In this document: piece by piece, positions 9,201 to 17,699 of the stretch
Numbering within the stretch: position 1 is the stretch's first letter
Layout of the letters: each line of letters opens with the position of its first letter
IMG/VR virus record: IMGVR_UViG_3300032246_000450
Location: 1-41,527 of that record
Length of the DNA: 41,527 bases
From: a virus
Direction: 5' to 3' (one strand)
Notes under the pieces: generated by a model
Told to the model about the DNA's origin: nothing
The model's database searches: none
Seen by the model: the letters and a program-made list of their open reading frames with translations, nothing else
Translations under genes and position numbers: made by a program

Positions 9201-12200
9201 GACTGGTAACTTCTTTCAAAAGCTACTTGCTAGAAAATTAAGTGGGTTTGTAAACGGTGTTTCTTTTCATGTAATTGAAAAAGGTCAACCCTTACCAGAA
9301 GTTCTTCAACGTAATATGGATACGTGGGGAAGAGCAAGTGCTATTTATATCCGGGATGAAGCCACAGGCAAACGTTCTATCTACGTGCGTGGTGAAAGCT
9401 TTGGCCGATATCATGGTGTTAATAACGTTGACGTGTTGCACGAGTTACTCCATGCTGCGACAAACCAAAAAATTTATTTAGGTATTTATAGTTCCGCCAA
9501 AGGTTTGGAACTTGATGCAGCTCTTACTAAATTTACAAAAGAACTGACGAACATAATGATTCGTGCAGAGCAACACTATAACCAGCTTAAAGAGCAAGGT
9601 GCATTACCGCAAGAAGTTATAGATCGTGTTGAATCTACTCGTGATGAGAATGGTGACTTGGCTATATTTGAGCAGCCAGAAGAATTCTTAGCCTATGGTA
9701 TGTCGGATGAAAACATACAAGACTTTTTGATGGGCATGGAAGGTAGACAGAAAGACGAGACTGCATTTAGTTCTTTTGTCCGTGCCATTATGAAGTTGTT
9801 TGGTATTGGGGATGGCTATTACAACGGTTTCTCTGATTTAGTTAATGTTACTGATAACATTTTAACTTCTGACAAAACTGCTCAAATGCGTATGATTGAG
9901 CGTGGTGAAATGAAAGCCGCACAAATAGCTAAAGGACAAACAGAAAAAGTATCGGCGACTACAACGCAACAAGATTTAGATAAAATTGCTGAAGACAATG
10001 CACTTGTTAAGAAAAACTTAGAAGCTCTAGCAGTTTCAACCGATCCAGAAATAGTAGGTGAAGCAATTTCAACCTTACAAGTACTACGTAATCCATCTAA
10101 ATTGTTAGGTGCAACAGTTCGTGCTGTAAATGGGTTGGGCGAAACAGCAAAATCTTTTCTTTTAAATATACCTACTACTGATGCAGTAGCAGCTTTGTCT
10201 AATATCGACTCCTTAAAACGTGCCAATATTGAATTAGAACGCATGGCGGGTATGGGCAAACAAATGTTAGATTCAGCAAGTAAATTGGTTGACTCAATTG
10301 AAAAACGTTTTGATGAGGCTAATGATCCAACTTTACATAAAAAAGTAGACTTGTTTACGTATGCCACTCAAGGTATAAATCCCGTAACCAATAAAAATGT
10401 TCCGCAAATAAATACAATGTGGAATAGTCTAGGCCCCGTAGGTCAATCTATATTTAAAGATGTGGTTAAATATTATGACCATATGTATAAGTACACAGGT
10501 ACTTTGCTCAAACAGATTGTTGCAGAAGCCAGCCAAGGTACAAGTCAAGGCCCCGTTATTCTTAAGCAGTTGAATGACTTACTTGCAGCCGACAATAGAA
10601 TTGAATCATATGTTCCATTGTTGCGTGACCAAGGTGGCAGATTTTTTATACGGATAAAAGATTCTGGAGCTTTTTTTATTAGAGACTCTGTGGCTAAACG
10701 AGATGCTTTAGTTGATAACATAAGCAAAAAAACAGGTAAAACCCGTAAACAACTTATAGAAGATGGTGATATTACAGTAGGCAATAATGTTGCGGATTTA
10801 CGTAAAACTGCACTTAGTTCAAGTGCCCTGCTTAAAGAGATAGTTACACTAGTTGAGACTTCTCCAACTTCCCCACAAATGAGTATAGATGATATAAGCA
10901 GACAAGATGTAACTGACTCCATCATTCAGTTGTGGCTACAGTTGCAACCCGAACAAAGTATGCGTAAAGGATTTATCCATCGTAAAACTACACCGGGTTA
11001 CGATGTTGATATTGTACAAGGGCTTGTACGTTCTGCGGTTAAGTTCTCTATACAGATACCTAAACTAAAGTACGGACGTATGATCCGTAATTCCATATCG
11101 TCGGCAAAGAGTTATATTGCACAAACACCTGAGATGACTCCATATGTAACGGAAATGGAGCGGCGTGCAGACTCAGTGCTTAACCCCCCACCGCCTAACG
11201 CTAACCCAATTCAGCAAAAAACAGTTGCAACATTGCGTTTTCTTAACAGCATGGCATATACATACTACCTTAGTCAGGCTACTGCACTCGCTAATACAAT
11301 CAGTGCGTACGAACTTGGCGTTCCTCAATTGTTAAAGAAACACTCGGCAGTAGAAGTAACTACTGAAATGGGTAAGCTAATGGCGGTGTGGAGTTCGCTA
11401 AGTAAAAAAGATGTAAACGGCAATTTAATTATGCCGACTATTGCGGGCTCTAGCGCAGTCACTGATAACGCATCCGATAACGCTGAACAAAAACAACGTA
11501 AATCTGAAGATCGTAAAGCTATCAACGCAATGAAAGCACTTAACGTTAACGAGTCTACTGCGGCACGGGCTATGTACGGCAAGATTGAAATTCCTTCTGA
11601 GCACTACGGGTCAAAGACTAAAAAAGCTAAGTACATTGCTAAGCAAGTAGCAACTCTTGGCGTAGGTGAGATCATTCATGCAACCGAACGCATTTCTAGG
11701 GAAGTTATTTACCTTGCGTCTTTTAGATTAAACCGCAATAAAGCATTGGCTAAGTTTAGAAAAACTCTTGCTTACCAAACTGCTACGGATAAAGTAGCTG
11801 CCGAAGCAAAATACATAGACGAAAACTTTGATGCGCTTACACTTGCGGCTAAAAAAGATGTAGACCAATCATTGTTTAATTACAGCACGGCTAATAGACC
11901 TGCTTGGCTTAGATCTGATGTCGGGCAATTCTTGTTTCAATTTATGATGTGGAGATTGAGTGCGGCACAATTTATAGCTAGGAATTTCATCGGTATGGTT
12001 AAGCCTATGGATGGAGATACTAGAGCCGAGTGTATGCGAGCTTTCTTTGCCGTGCTGGGAACTTCATGGTCTGTAGCAGGCACAGTCGGTATGCCCTTGC
12101 TTGGTACTGTATTTGCCTTTATGAGCGCACTTTATGATAGAGAGCGTGATAAATTACCCGCAGATATGCGCCAGTTGGATCCAAAAACTTGGTACAAAAC

Positions 12201-12996
12201 TACATGGCTTAAAGAACAATTAGGTGATATTACCATTGGTGATAAGAGCTTAGACACAATCATTAGGCAAGGGCCTCTTAATGCGCTTACTGGGTGGGAT
12301 GTTGGTAGCCATGTAAGCATGTCTGATTTATTCTTTAATACTGAATTTAAAGAAGGTAGCAATAAAGGCGTAAGAACTGAAATTGCAAACTACGTAATGT
12401 CTCTTGCCCCTCCATCAATTACGATGATGGTAAACATGATTGAGGGTATTTCAATGGCAACGCATGGAGAAACTAGAAAAGGGTTTGAAAAAATTGTCCC
12501 ATCCGCTGCATGGCGAAACCTATTTACTTCTCAAAGATACGCTACTGAGGGTGAAACAGGTAAAAATAATGAAAAGATTTTAAACGCCAGAGCTATGCGT
12601 ATATCTGAGCTTGTTGGCCAAGCGGTTGGTTTGCGTCCTGTTATCCTTAAAGATATTAAAGATGCAACACAGGCCGAATTTAAACTAAGACAAAAAGTTG
12701 AAGGCAAGCAAAGTGAATTGTTAAATGATATGTTCAGGGCGTATAGCAAACAAGATGTGCCCGAATACAAACGTCTATACCAAGAAACGTATGAGTTCAA
12801 TAAAAAGTATTCTGCAACTTATCCTGAGTATGAAATTGACGAAGATTTAATTAACAAATCGTTTGATGCTAAAGAAGAAGCAATTTCAGAATCTTGGAGA
12901 GGTGCTAGGGTCACAGAGAAAAATGTAGTCCCTGCATATAGGTTGCTATCTCCATCTCGTAAAGCCGCTGCCGAGCGAGAAGCGCAATCAAAATAA
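6238..12996 (+). CDS. Giant virion protein (2252 aa) with HELLH metallopeptidase-like motif
   Basis: It starts 5 bp after the previous stop with no clear Shine-Dalgarno, so translation is probably coupled. The N-terminus has two ~22-residue repeats beginning ATNPDTG and ending in a Trp. Residues 300-420 contain a hydrophobic, helical region (QLPYMIAGIATGSEAAVLVP). A Pro-rich linker is at about 486-493 and a long low-complexity Glu/Ala/Lys region runs to ~1000. HELLH lies at 1068-1072 with a downstream PEEFLAYG (1147-1154) that could supply the third zinc ligand, as in gluzincin-type peptidases. The C-terminal ~1000 residues are helical, with hydrophobic segments near 1930-1965. Size and location match very large ejected or polyvalent phage proteins analogous to T7 gp16. 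The peptidase role is inferred from the motif only. Confidence 0.6.
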   Translation: MAVQTATNPDTGERVALVDGEWKPVVKTATNPDTGARAFLVGDQWLVNETTAKPAPKVTPKEEPVVPRETVTEERPDLGSPMGESFIYEVASSGAPKRQSVLQGKQLPAPTAPTVDKYVLDPKFVTGLEAQLNAMPEEERQAKLDKLATRPDVYGRAAKLIQQRYENYNAITQPTISKAFDPRLEAQTERFIQQDASAETAQAEAERQARRGQIGRNLAEVTETPEAVQKGMEYKLPADATPFEQTLNTVQRGAKLGLLGTETAIRGTHRFIGDMLGMDLPGFDTKKNLDKINEFTQGMGENASKPLQIVEGAISSIAQQLPYMIAGIATGSEAAVLVPMFTNAFGQNYDEARRAGLDPETSTVRSTANSFFEVLGEKAGLGAQMKALKASTKGIPTSDLVAYYAKALAKEVPGEELTYGGQTVVDTVLGLKPNTDWKGFLKGAVDTMLSTVTQGGLMMAGGAGINKAVRTLAGPQQIQQEQQQEVPPPPPPPADQTVPIAPNLNKIAETPAEEKIAATKVPTVDKEAKIKKLAEDYMNSGYPEDDALAQAKDEVNAELGITPEAAGPIESNKLKAWPQAMLEGTLDLQLKKPAEKRDKGLMAQIEAELIRRQGEQNVTRPITTPTGVSTGAPSEPATTVPAGGVGGAQPDGVVSTSENAGLPPSGEATQPTPIEEAPKVEEKIAPAPPVPPITNVDVSNTSAYFEKRDELLKQSDEAHAEFEKAAEEVTRLDQAPTEFVSNGSLDVDARDAAKKTAEIKYNEAKAKFDAIYNQIEEFDAARKASKETKGAELGTETTETTETKQTTQEGQAQSTPTKRGPKGARLTPEEKAAKAAASKPKVADNTAADRANKKYGAQLEEAAKPIDPDTETDKVEAAEQEKKDLRRTALEELIKAQAKVGNSPAGKRIKALLAKHATPQQIEDIKKSMAERKKRLASYTKENVLTGNLETRGYNASATVGRRHNTSPVNRGFNKATNAAQAIQQIVKTGNFFQKLLARKLSGFVNGVSFHVIEKGQPLPEVLQRNMDTWGRASAIYIRDEATGKRSIYVRGESFGRYHGVNNVDVLHELLHAATNQKIYLGIYSSAKGLELDAALTKFTKELTNIMIRAEQHYNQLKEQGALPQEVIDRVESTRDENGDLAIFEQPEEFLAYGMSDENIQDFLMGMEGRQKDETAFSSFVRAIMKLFGIGDGYYNGFSDLVNVTDNILTSDKTAQMRMIERGEMKAAQIAKGQTEKVSATTTQQDLDKIAEDNALVKKNLEALAVSTDPEIVGEAISTLQVLRNPSKLLGATVRAVNGLGETAKSFLLNIPTTDAVAALSNIDSLKRANIELERMAGMGKQMLDSASKLVDSIEKRFDEANDPTLHKKVDLFTYATQGINPVTNKNVPQINTMWNSLGPVGQSIFKDVVKYYDHMYKYTGTLLKQIVAEASQGTSQGPVILKQLNDLLAADNRIESYVPLLRDQGGRFFIRIKDSGAFFIRDSVAKRDALVDNISKKTGKTRKQLIEDGDITVGNNVADLRKTALSSSALLKEIVTLVETSPTSPQMSIDDISRQDVTDSIIQLWLQLQPEQSMRKGFIHRKTTPGYDVDIVQGLVRSAVKFSIQIPKLKYGRMIRNSISSAKSYIAQTPEMTPYVTEMERRADSVLNPPPPNANPIQQKTVATLRFLNSMAYTYYLSQATALANTISAYELGVPQLLKKHSAVEVTTEMGKLMAVWSSLSKKDVNGNLIMPTIAGSSAVTDNASDNAEQKQRKSEDRKAINAMKALNVNESTAARAMYGKIEIPSEHYGSKTKKAKYIAKQVATLGVGEIIHATERISREVIYLASFRLNRNKALAKFRKTLAYQTATDKVAAEAKYIDENFDALTLAAKKDVDQSLFNYSTANRPAWLRSDVGQFLFQFMMWRLSAAQFIARNFIGMVKPMDGDTRAECMRAFFAVLGTSWSVAGTVGMPLLGTVFAFMSALYDRERDKLPADMRQLDPKTWYKTTWLKEQLGDITIGDKSLDTIIRQGPLNALTGWDVGSHVSMSDLFFNTEFKEGSNKGVRTEIANYVMSLAPPSITMMVNMIEGISMATHGETRKGFEKIVPSAAWRNLFTSQRYATEGETGKNNEKILNARAMRISELVGQAVGLRPVILKDIKDATQAEFKLRQKVEGKQSELLNDMFRAYSKQDVPEYKRLYQETYEFNKKYSATYPEYEIDEDLINKSFDAKEEAISESWRGARVTEKNVVPAYRLLSPSRKAAAEREAQSK

Positions 12997-13021
12997 AAAA
13001 TCCCCGCACTAGGCGGGGTTT
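12995..13021. terminator. Convergent intrinsic terminator, strongest for leftward transcription
   Basis: CCCCGC (13002-13007), loop ACTAG and GCGGGG (13013-13018) form a perfect 6-bp GC stem. Read leftward, the stem is followed by A then six U (12995-13000), a classical terminator for the early operon. Read rightward, it has only UUU before A-rich sequence, so it is weaker for the virion operon, whose stop codon TAA ends at 12996. Confidence 0.85.
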
Positions 13022-13090
13022 AAAAAAGAAAGGAACTAACTTTCAGAGGAAACATTAGCAACTGCAAGAAGCTAACAAGTGTAGTATAAC

Positions 13091-13285
13091 TTACACCCTC
13101 CAGACTCGCAATCCTTTTATGCCTTCTTCAACCACGCATTTTGTAACGGTGGCAATTTTTAGCCGCTTAGTAGTTACCCGCAATGTTTTTCTTGCAGCTA
13201 ATACGTTAATACAAGGAATAAAAAAGGAGCTACCCTTCTTAAACCGTTTCCAATTTATCTGATAGCTCACTGTCTCTATTTTCAT
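13091..13285 (-). CDS. Small conserved phage protein, last gene of the early operon
   Basis: 64 aa from the ATG at 13285; the start lies inside the 3' end of the primase-helicase gene (47-bp overlap, different frame). An upstream ATG (13291) and a TTG are possible starts but no start has a clear ribosome site. The pattern WKRFKKGSSFFIPCINV ... KCVVEEGIKGLRVWRV is familiar from short phage proteins of unknown function (central SFFIP, C-terminal G-x-R-V-W). The terminator at 12995-13021 follows it. Confidence 0.6.
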   Translation of the reverse strand: MKIETVSYQINWKRFKKGSSFFIPCINVLAARKTLRVTTKRLKIATVTKCVVEEGIKGLRVWRV

Positions 13286-16073
13286 CTGCATCAATCTGTA
13301 GAAACTCTGTGGTAGAGGCATCAAACATTAACACCCGTACAGCGGGAGACACAACCTTCATGCCTTTTGCCATACGTTTATTAATAGTATCTTTGTAAAT
13401 ACCAGACTCTTTTAGCTTACTAAGTAATTCTTTATGATTAATTTGGTATTTAACACAGTAGTCTTTAAAAGGTTTAGCTACTACATAAAGTGTTTTATTG
13501 TCGGGTTCATACCGAACCAATAGCTCTGATCTAGGTTCTTGCATAGGTGCAGAGTTTAGCCCGCTGCGCGAATCAACTTCTCCGTTTACGACGAGTACAT
13601 TAATCATGTGGGCGTTAATAAAGTCACCCAATACTGTAAACGGTACATCAACTGGAGGTTTTACATCCTCACGCATCTCACTAAGCATCTTAACTAGCCA
13701 TTTATAAACCAGCTTCATATCGTAGTCGTGCAGTTTTAAGCTCTTGGCAATCAACCCGCCCGCAATATTACATGCACAAACAGCCGACCAAAACCGTTCC
13801 CGTGCCGTAAATTTAACTTCCTTGTCAATCCTAGCTTGTATTTGCTTAATTAAATCCTTGGCTTCTTCTAAGTTATTTACCAACCACTGAGCATAGATTT
13901 CCCCTGCATGGCCATAGTTTTCCCGCAATTGATGGTCAAACATCTGCTTACCCAAAGCCACATCAATGATATTAGATGGCTCAATCTTGTACTCAATCAA
14001 ACGCATTGACTCGCCGTCAGGTGTGTTCTTTAGAGCACCAAGCTTTTGGTAGAAGCTCGCATTGGATGAAGCCAAGGTCATGTTGTTCCACGACGTATTG
14101 TTTAAGCGCATCTCATTGGTTTGAGACTTCATCTTATCTTTACCCCTACCTTGCGATATGCTGTATGCCAAGTCCGAAAACTCTGTGGGCGACGTATTTG
14201 TAATCTCATCAATTGTGTTTGATAAGTTATTCATAACACCTAGTCGGTGCATCTTAGACTGAGGGGTATCTTTCCACTGAGACGACAGCTTTACAGGATG
14301 CCCGTATACGCTGTTACACATAAACAAAGCAGTAGATTTACCTGAACCTGACTTCTCGTGAATCAAGTTAATGATCGCCCCACTCATGCCCGTGAACTTT
14401 AATAAAGGTGAACCAAAAGCCGTCAATGCCGCAAACGCATGAGGCTCAAGTCCGGGTCGGCTATACATATTAAATGCCTCTTTCCATTTCTCAAACGATC
14501 CTTTGCGATGGATATGTTCAACAATACCTCTTGTAGCTATTGACGGAGGACTATAGAATACCCCGTCTTTAGTAATCTCCTGTTCACCAATGATGAATTT
14601 ACTGTCGTTATCGACCCAACCAAATTGTGTTCTCATAATATCTGCTTTCCTTTCTACTTGCATATTCTTAACAAACGTCGTCATGTAGACATACATTTGG
14701 TCTAACTGTTTAGAATACAAGGCCACACCATAGTGTGCCAATGCTTTCCTCAGTTCTTCTTTTACTGTGATACACGTTAGGGGTAACACAAACTCTTTTA
14801 CCCCGTCTCTCGGTAGGTGCAACTTTATAAGGGCCACCTCACCTGCACTCGGATCAATTAGCCTTTTTACAATATACAGATCATGCTCGTATACTTGCGT
14901 AGGGTCACTTTCATCATCATCGGTTCGGCGGTAAACACCACCATTCTTGCCACGGAAAAACGGAAATGGATACTCAGGGATATGGTGAGTCTCCACCACG
15001 CCCTCTTCTATCGTCACCTCAACTGTGTTGTCTTCGTCATCAGCTTCAGCAATCTCATCGCCTAACACAATCGGAGATTTGATCTTGCCTTTGTGCATAC
15101 AACCATCACAATACCCAACGTTATTTTTCTCAAACGTTAAGCAATGGTGCGGGGCTCCTGTCTTAACCAAATTGTCAGCCTTGCGCTCAGTTTCCCGCTT
15201 ATCGTAGTCGGGGTACTTCTCAGACATCTTATGGATAGCTGAGTCTCTATCTACGCAAAAAGCCGCAATCGATAATGCGCTGCGCCACAAGTTATATTCG
15301 ATGGTGTCTTGGTTTTGAAAGCAATGCAGTAGTTGTGCACAACCTTCACCTTTTACCGACTTCATCATAATCGTCTTGAACCGTCTCACTCGGTTCGACA
15401 TTACTGAGGTCATCAAAGGGCTCATTGTCCTTGGGATGAAATCAGGCACAACTTCTTTAGGCTCGGGTGCACCGAGTAGCGCCTTCATATCTGCGTATGC
15501 AATACGCTCGGATGATTCGTTAATTATTTTTACTTCAGCGGGTGTGGTTCCTTTGAAGTTAAAAGTTCCGGGGATTCTAAGTACTCGGGATGCTTCAAAA
15601 ACAGCAGGGTCAACGATCAGCTCATTCTCTTTACATAGCTCTTCTAAGCGCTCGGCCAAAGGCTCCCACTCTCTTCGCTCGATTGTTTCTTCGAGTAACC
15701 AGTAGGCATGAATGCCATAGCCTGAATTAACAACTATTGGAGTAGGGAGGTTAACAGACTTATAAAACTTCTTAAAAGCTTGAACACCTTCAGCTTGCGT
15801 AGCATACCCTTTGCCTTCCGCCGCTTTTGCTTCTCCACAATCAATGTCAATCCATAGTGCCCTAAAATACTTTGCGTTTGAATGTGTACGGTTATTTTCA
15901 TTACCGTATTTAGCACAGCCATAGAACGCATTAACTTTATTTGCTACGAACTCTTGAGCAATTGTCTCAACTTCCGCTCTTGTATCACAGAATCTTTGGT
16001 TTGGAAACTTGCCCAAGCCAAAGACGCAGTACCTACCCTCTGCCGGTAAAACAGCATCTAGTAGATCAAACAT
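13239..16073 (-). CDS. Primase-helicase: AEP-like primase domain plus DUF927 helicase
   Basis: 944 aa. The N-terminal part has the signature of RepB/archaeo-eukaryotic-type primases: WIDIDCG (D76, D78), SGYGIHAYW (117-125, with H122) and RVLRIPGT (163-170). A Cys/His cluster near 309-325 (HHC ... CDGC) may bind zinc. The C-terminal half is a DUF927-type superfamily 3-like ATPase with Walker A HEKSGSGKST (572-581) and Walker B IDE (621-623). It would make primers and unwind DNA at the phage fork together with the polymerase at 20567-22381. Its start ATG is 3 bp after the stop of the HTH gene, with only a weak purine-rich leader. Confidence 0.85.
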   Translation of the reverse strand: MFDLLDAVLPAEGRYCVFGLGKFPNQRFCDTRAEVETIAQEFVANKVNAFYGCAKYGNENNRTHSNAKYFRALWIDIDCGEAKAAEGKGYATQAEGVQAFKKFYKSVNLPTPIVVNSGYGIHAYWLLEETIERREWEPLAERLEELCKENELIVDPAVFEASRVLRIPGTFNFKGTTPAEVKIINESSERIAYADMKALLGAPEPKEVVPDFIPRTMSPLMTSVMSNRVRRFKTIMMKSVKGEGCAQLLHCFQNQDTIEYNLWRSALSIAAFCVDRDSAIHKMSEKYPDYDKRETERKADNLVKTGAPHHCLTFEKNNVGYCDGCMHKGKIKSPIVLGDEIAEADDEDNTVEVTIEEGVVETHHIPEYPFPFFRGKNGGVYRRTDDDESDPTQVYEHDLYIVKRLIDPSAGEVALIKLHLPRDGVKEFVLPLTCITVKEELRKALAHYGVALYSKQLDQMYVYMTTFVKNMQVERKADIMRTQFGWVDNDSKFIIGEQEITKDGVFYSPPSIATRGIVEHIHRKGSFEKWKEAFNMYSRPGLEPHAFAALTAFGSPLLKFTGMSGAIINLIHEKSGSGKSTALFMCNSVYGHPVKLSSQWKDTPQSKMHRLGVMNNLSNTIDEITNTSPTEFSDLAYSISQGRGKDKMKSQTNEMRLNNTSWNNMTLASSNASFYQKLGALKNTPDGESMRLIEYKIEPSNIIDVALGKQMFDHQLRENYGHAGEIYAQWLVNNLEEAKDLIKQIQARIDKEVKFTARERFWSAVCACNIAGGLIAKSLKLHDYDMKLVYKWLVKMLSEMREDVKPPVDVPFTVLGDFINAHMINVLVVNGEVDSRSGLNSAPMQEPRSELLVRYEPDNKTLYVVAKPFKDYCVKYQINHKELLSKLKESGIYKDTINKRMAKGMKVVSPAVRVLMFDASTTEFLQIDADENRDSELSDKLETV

Positions 16074-16076
16074 TTT

Positions 16077-16316
16077 TTACTTTCGCTTTTTATGCTGACG
16101 CATGAACGAAGTAATCAGCTCACTATGCTCCCGAGAAGGAATGCTACTCCCCCAAAACCAATTGTAAACAGTTGCCCTGCTTACACCTAAGTACTTAAAA
16201 ACATCGTTCACTGGAATACTTCGTTCGATGCAATATCTGCCTAAAGCTACACCCAACGAAGTAGTATCTGCTTCTTTATTGGCTTCGACCAAACGTTGAC
16301 TGTATCCATAGCTCAT
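16077..16316 (-). CDS. Small helix-turn-helix protein
   Basis: 79 aa. Residues ~35-62 (IPVNDVFKYLGVSRATVYNW) fit a Cro/C1-like helix-turn-helix followed by a basic tail (RQHKKRK). Similar small HTH proteins are common in phage replication modules. The ATG lies 1 base from the stop of the upstream gene (TAATATG). It is one of the few candidates in the window for a protein that binds the 13-bp palindromes at 23059-32571, but nothing in the sequence links them directly. Confidence 0.65.
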   Translation of the reverse strand: MSYGYSQRLVEANKEADTTSLGVALGRYCIERSIPVNDVFKYLGVSRATVYNWFWGSSIPSREHSELITSFMRQHKKRK

Positions 16317-16317
16317 A

Positions 16318-17241
16318 TTAGTCTTCCTCGCTCCATGCTTTCAGTACGTCATCTAATTCCTTCTTAGATGCTACTGCGGGTGCTTCAGCCTTTGGACGCT
16401 TAACAGGTTCTGCCACTACTTCAGCTTTTGCTGCGATAGGCGCGTACACAGGGGCGTCCTCTTCCTTAGTCAGTTCACCCATTGAGCGAATGTTTTCTAA
16501 CTTAGGACGACCAGACATGTCGGCTTGATACGGTGTCATTACCACCAACTTTTGAACTTCAGGCAACACTGCCAATTTGCTAGTAACTGCAAACTCTTCT
16601 TTGTTAATAAAGCGAGCAGGACTAAACAAAATAGACTGGTTGTCATTGTCTTCATTGAAACTCATTGTGGTCACAACGTAATCAATGCTCTTACCATTGT
16701 TGGAAAGGTACTTGGCGTAGTTCTCGAATGTGAAATTATTGTCTCCAACATTATCACCAAACAAAGACTTGGATGCCAAATTCATTTGGTACACTTCACC
16801 TTGCAGTCCAGTGCCAAAATCCTCTTCTAACGTAACCGCAATACGACGGGAGTAACGACAAGCTTTTGATGTGCCTTGACCCGAACCCTTGATATTATTA
16901 GGGCACGCATCGCAACGATCAGCTTGAGGTTTGTTAGCACCTTTATCAGGTGTCTGACCATCATTAGAAAAACAGTCAGGTGCAGTTGGCTCCGCATCGG
17001 GAGACCATGATTGTGCATAGAAAATTCTTCCGACTTTTGGTGAAGCGTTAACAATAATAATGTTAAGGTTGCCCTTAATTTTACCCATCTCTTCAGTACC
17101 GACCATCTTACGGAAAATTCCGTTTTTTGGCACGATACGTTTAGCTCCAGTTTTTCCAGCTAAGTTTTTGGTTAAAGCACTAACTCCCGCTGTTTGCAGA
17201 AAGTCAGGTAACGCTTGATCTGATAACACTAAATTGCTCAT
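16318..17241 (-). CDS. Conserved phage replication-module protein with Cys cluster
   Basis: 307 aa, preceded by AAGGAA. I recognise the family as widespread in phages next to helicases and polymerases (LPDFLQTAGVSALTKNLAGK at the N-terminus, NIIIVNASPKVGRIFYAQSW in the middle), but its function is not established to my knowledge. Cysteines C90, C110, C113 and C128 could form a zinc site, and beta-rich sequence surrounds them. The C-terminus is a low-complexity Ala/Pro/Glu tail ending in acidic WSEED. A tail of this kind is typical of ssDNA-binding proteins, so an SSB-like role is a reasonable but unproven guess. Confidence 0.6.
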   Translation of the reverse strand: MSNLVLSDQALPDFLQTAGVSALTKNLAGKTGAKRIVPKNGIFRKMVGTEEMGKIKGNLNIIIVNASPKVGRIFYAQSWSPDAEPTAPDCFSNDGQTPDKGANKPQADRCDACPNNIKGSGQGTSKACRYSRRIAVTLEEDFGTGLQGEVYQMNLASKSLFGDNVGDNNFTFENYAKYLSNNGKSIDYVVTTMSFNEDNDNQSILFSPARFINKEEFAVTSKLAVLPEVQKLVVMTPYQADMSGRPKLENIRSMGELTKEEDAPVYAPIAAKAEVVAEPVKRPKAEAPAVASKKELDDVLKAWSEED

Positions 17242-17243
17242 TT

Positions 17244-17669
17244 TTACATTTCCTTTTTACGTCTAACTAACACGGTAAATTGATTCTCGACATTCATCCC
17301 TGCGGGGTAAACATCAGGATTCTCTTGAATAAACTCCTTCATATGTGTTTGTTGAATTCGTTTTTCAAGCAAGCCGAACGCATCGTGTTCTTTGATGAAC
17401 TGATACATCGAATCCCAGTCATTCGTCCAATACCGTGATTTAACCGAACGAATAACAGTGCCATGATCTGTGCCTAACGTGTTGGTATTAAGCTCTTTGC
17501 AAAGGTCAAGGAGTTTCTCCTCGATCAATTCCATTTCTGCTTTGATTGCATTGTCTTGTGCTTCCCATTCTTGTTTGACTTGGGATCGCTTATCTCGCAT
17601 CTTTATGTAGACGCTAGTAAGTTGATTGACATCCAATGGGGGTTTTTCTTCCTGAACTGCTAAGTCCAT
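17244..17669 (-). CDS. Conserved phage protein with coiled coil, unknown function
   Basis: 141 aa with AAAGGAAC 6-7 nt before the ATG. The N-terminal half is a charged helix (residues ~20-62, probable coiled coil), followed by a compact part with SRYWTNDWDSMYQFIKEHDA and a terminal VENQFTVLVRRKKEM. It ends just upstream of the Cys-cluster gene at 16318 and follows the helicase gene; the order suggests a replication or recombination accessory factor. No catalytic motif is visible. Confidence 0.6.
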   Translation of the reverse strand: MDLAVQEEKPPLDVNQLTSVYIKMRDKRSQVKQEWEAQDNAIKAEMELIEEKLLDLCKELNTNTLGTDHGTVIRSVKSRYWTNDWDSMYQFIKEHDAFGLLEKRIQQTHMKEFIQENPDVYPAGMNVENQFTVLVRRKKEM

Positions 17670-17699
17670 AATGTAGTTCCTTTCGTTGTTGTGGGTGTA

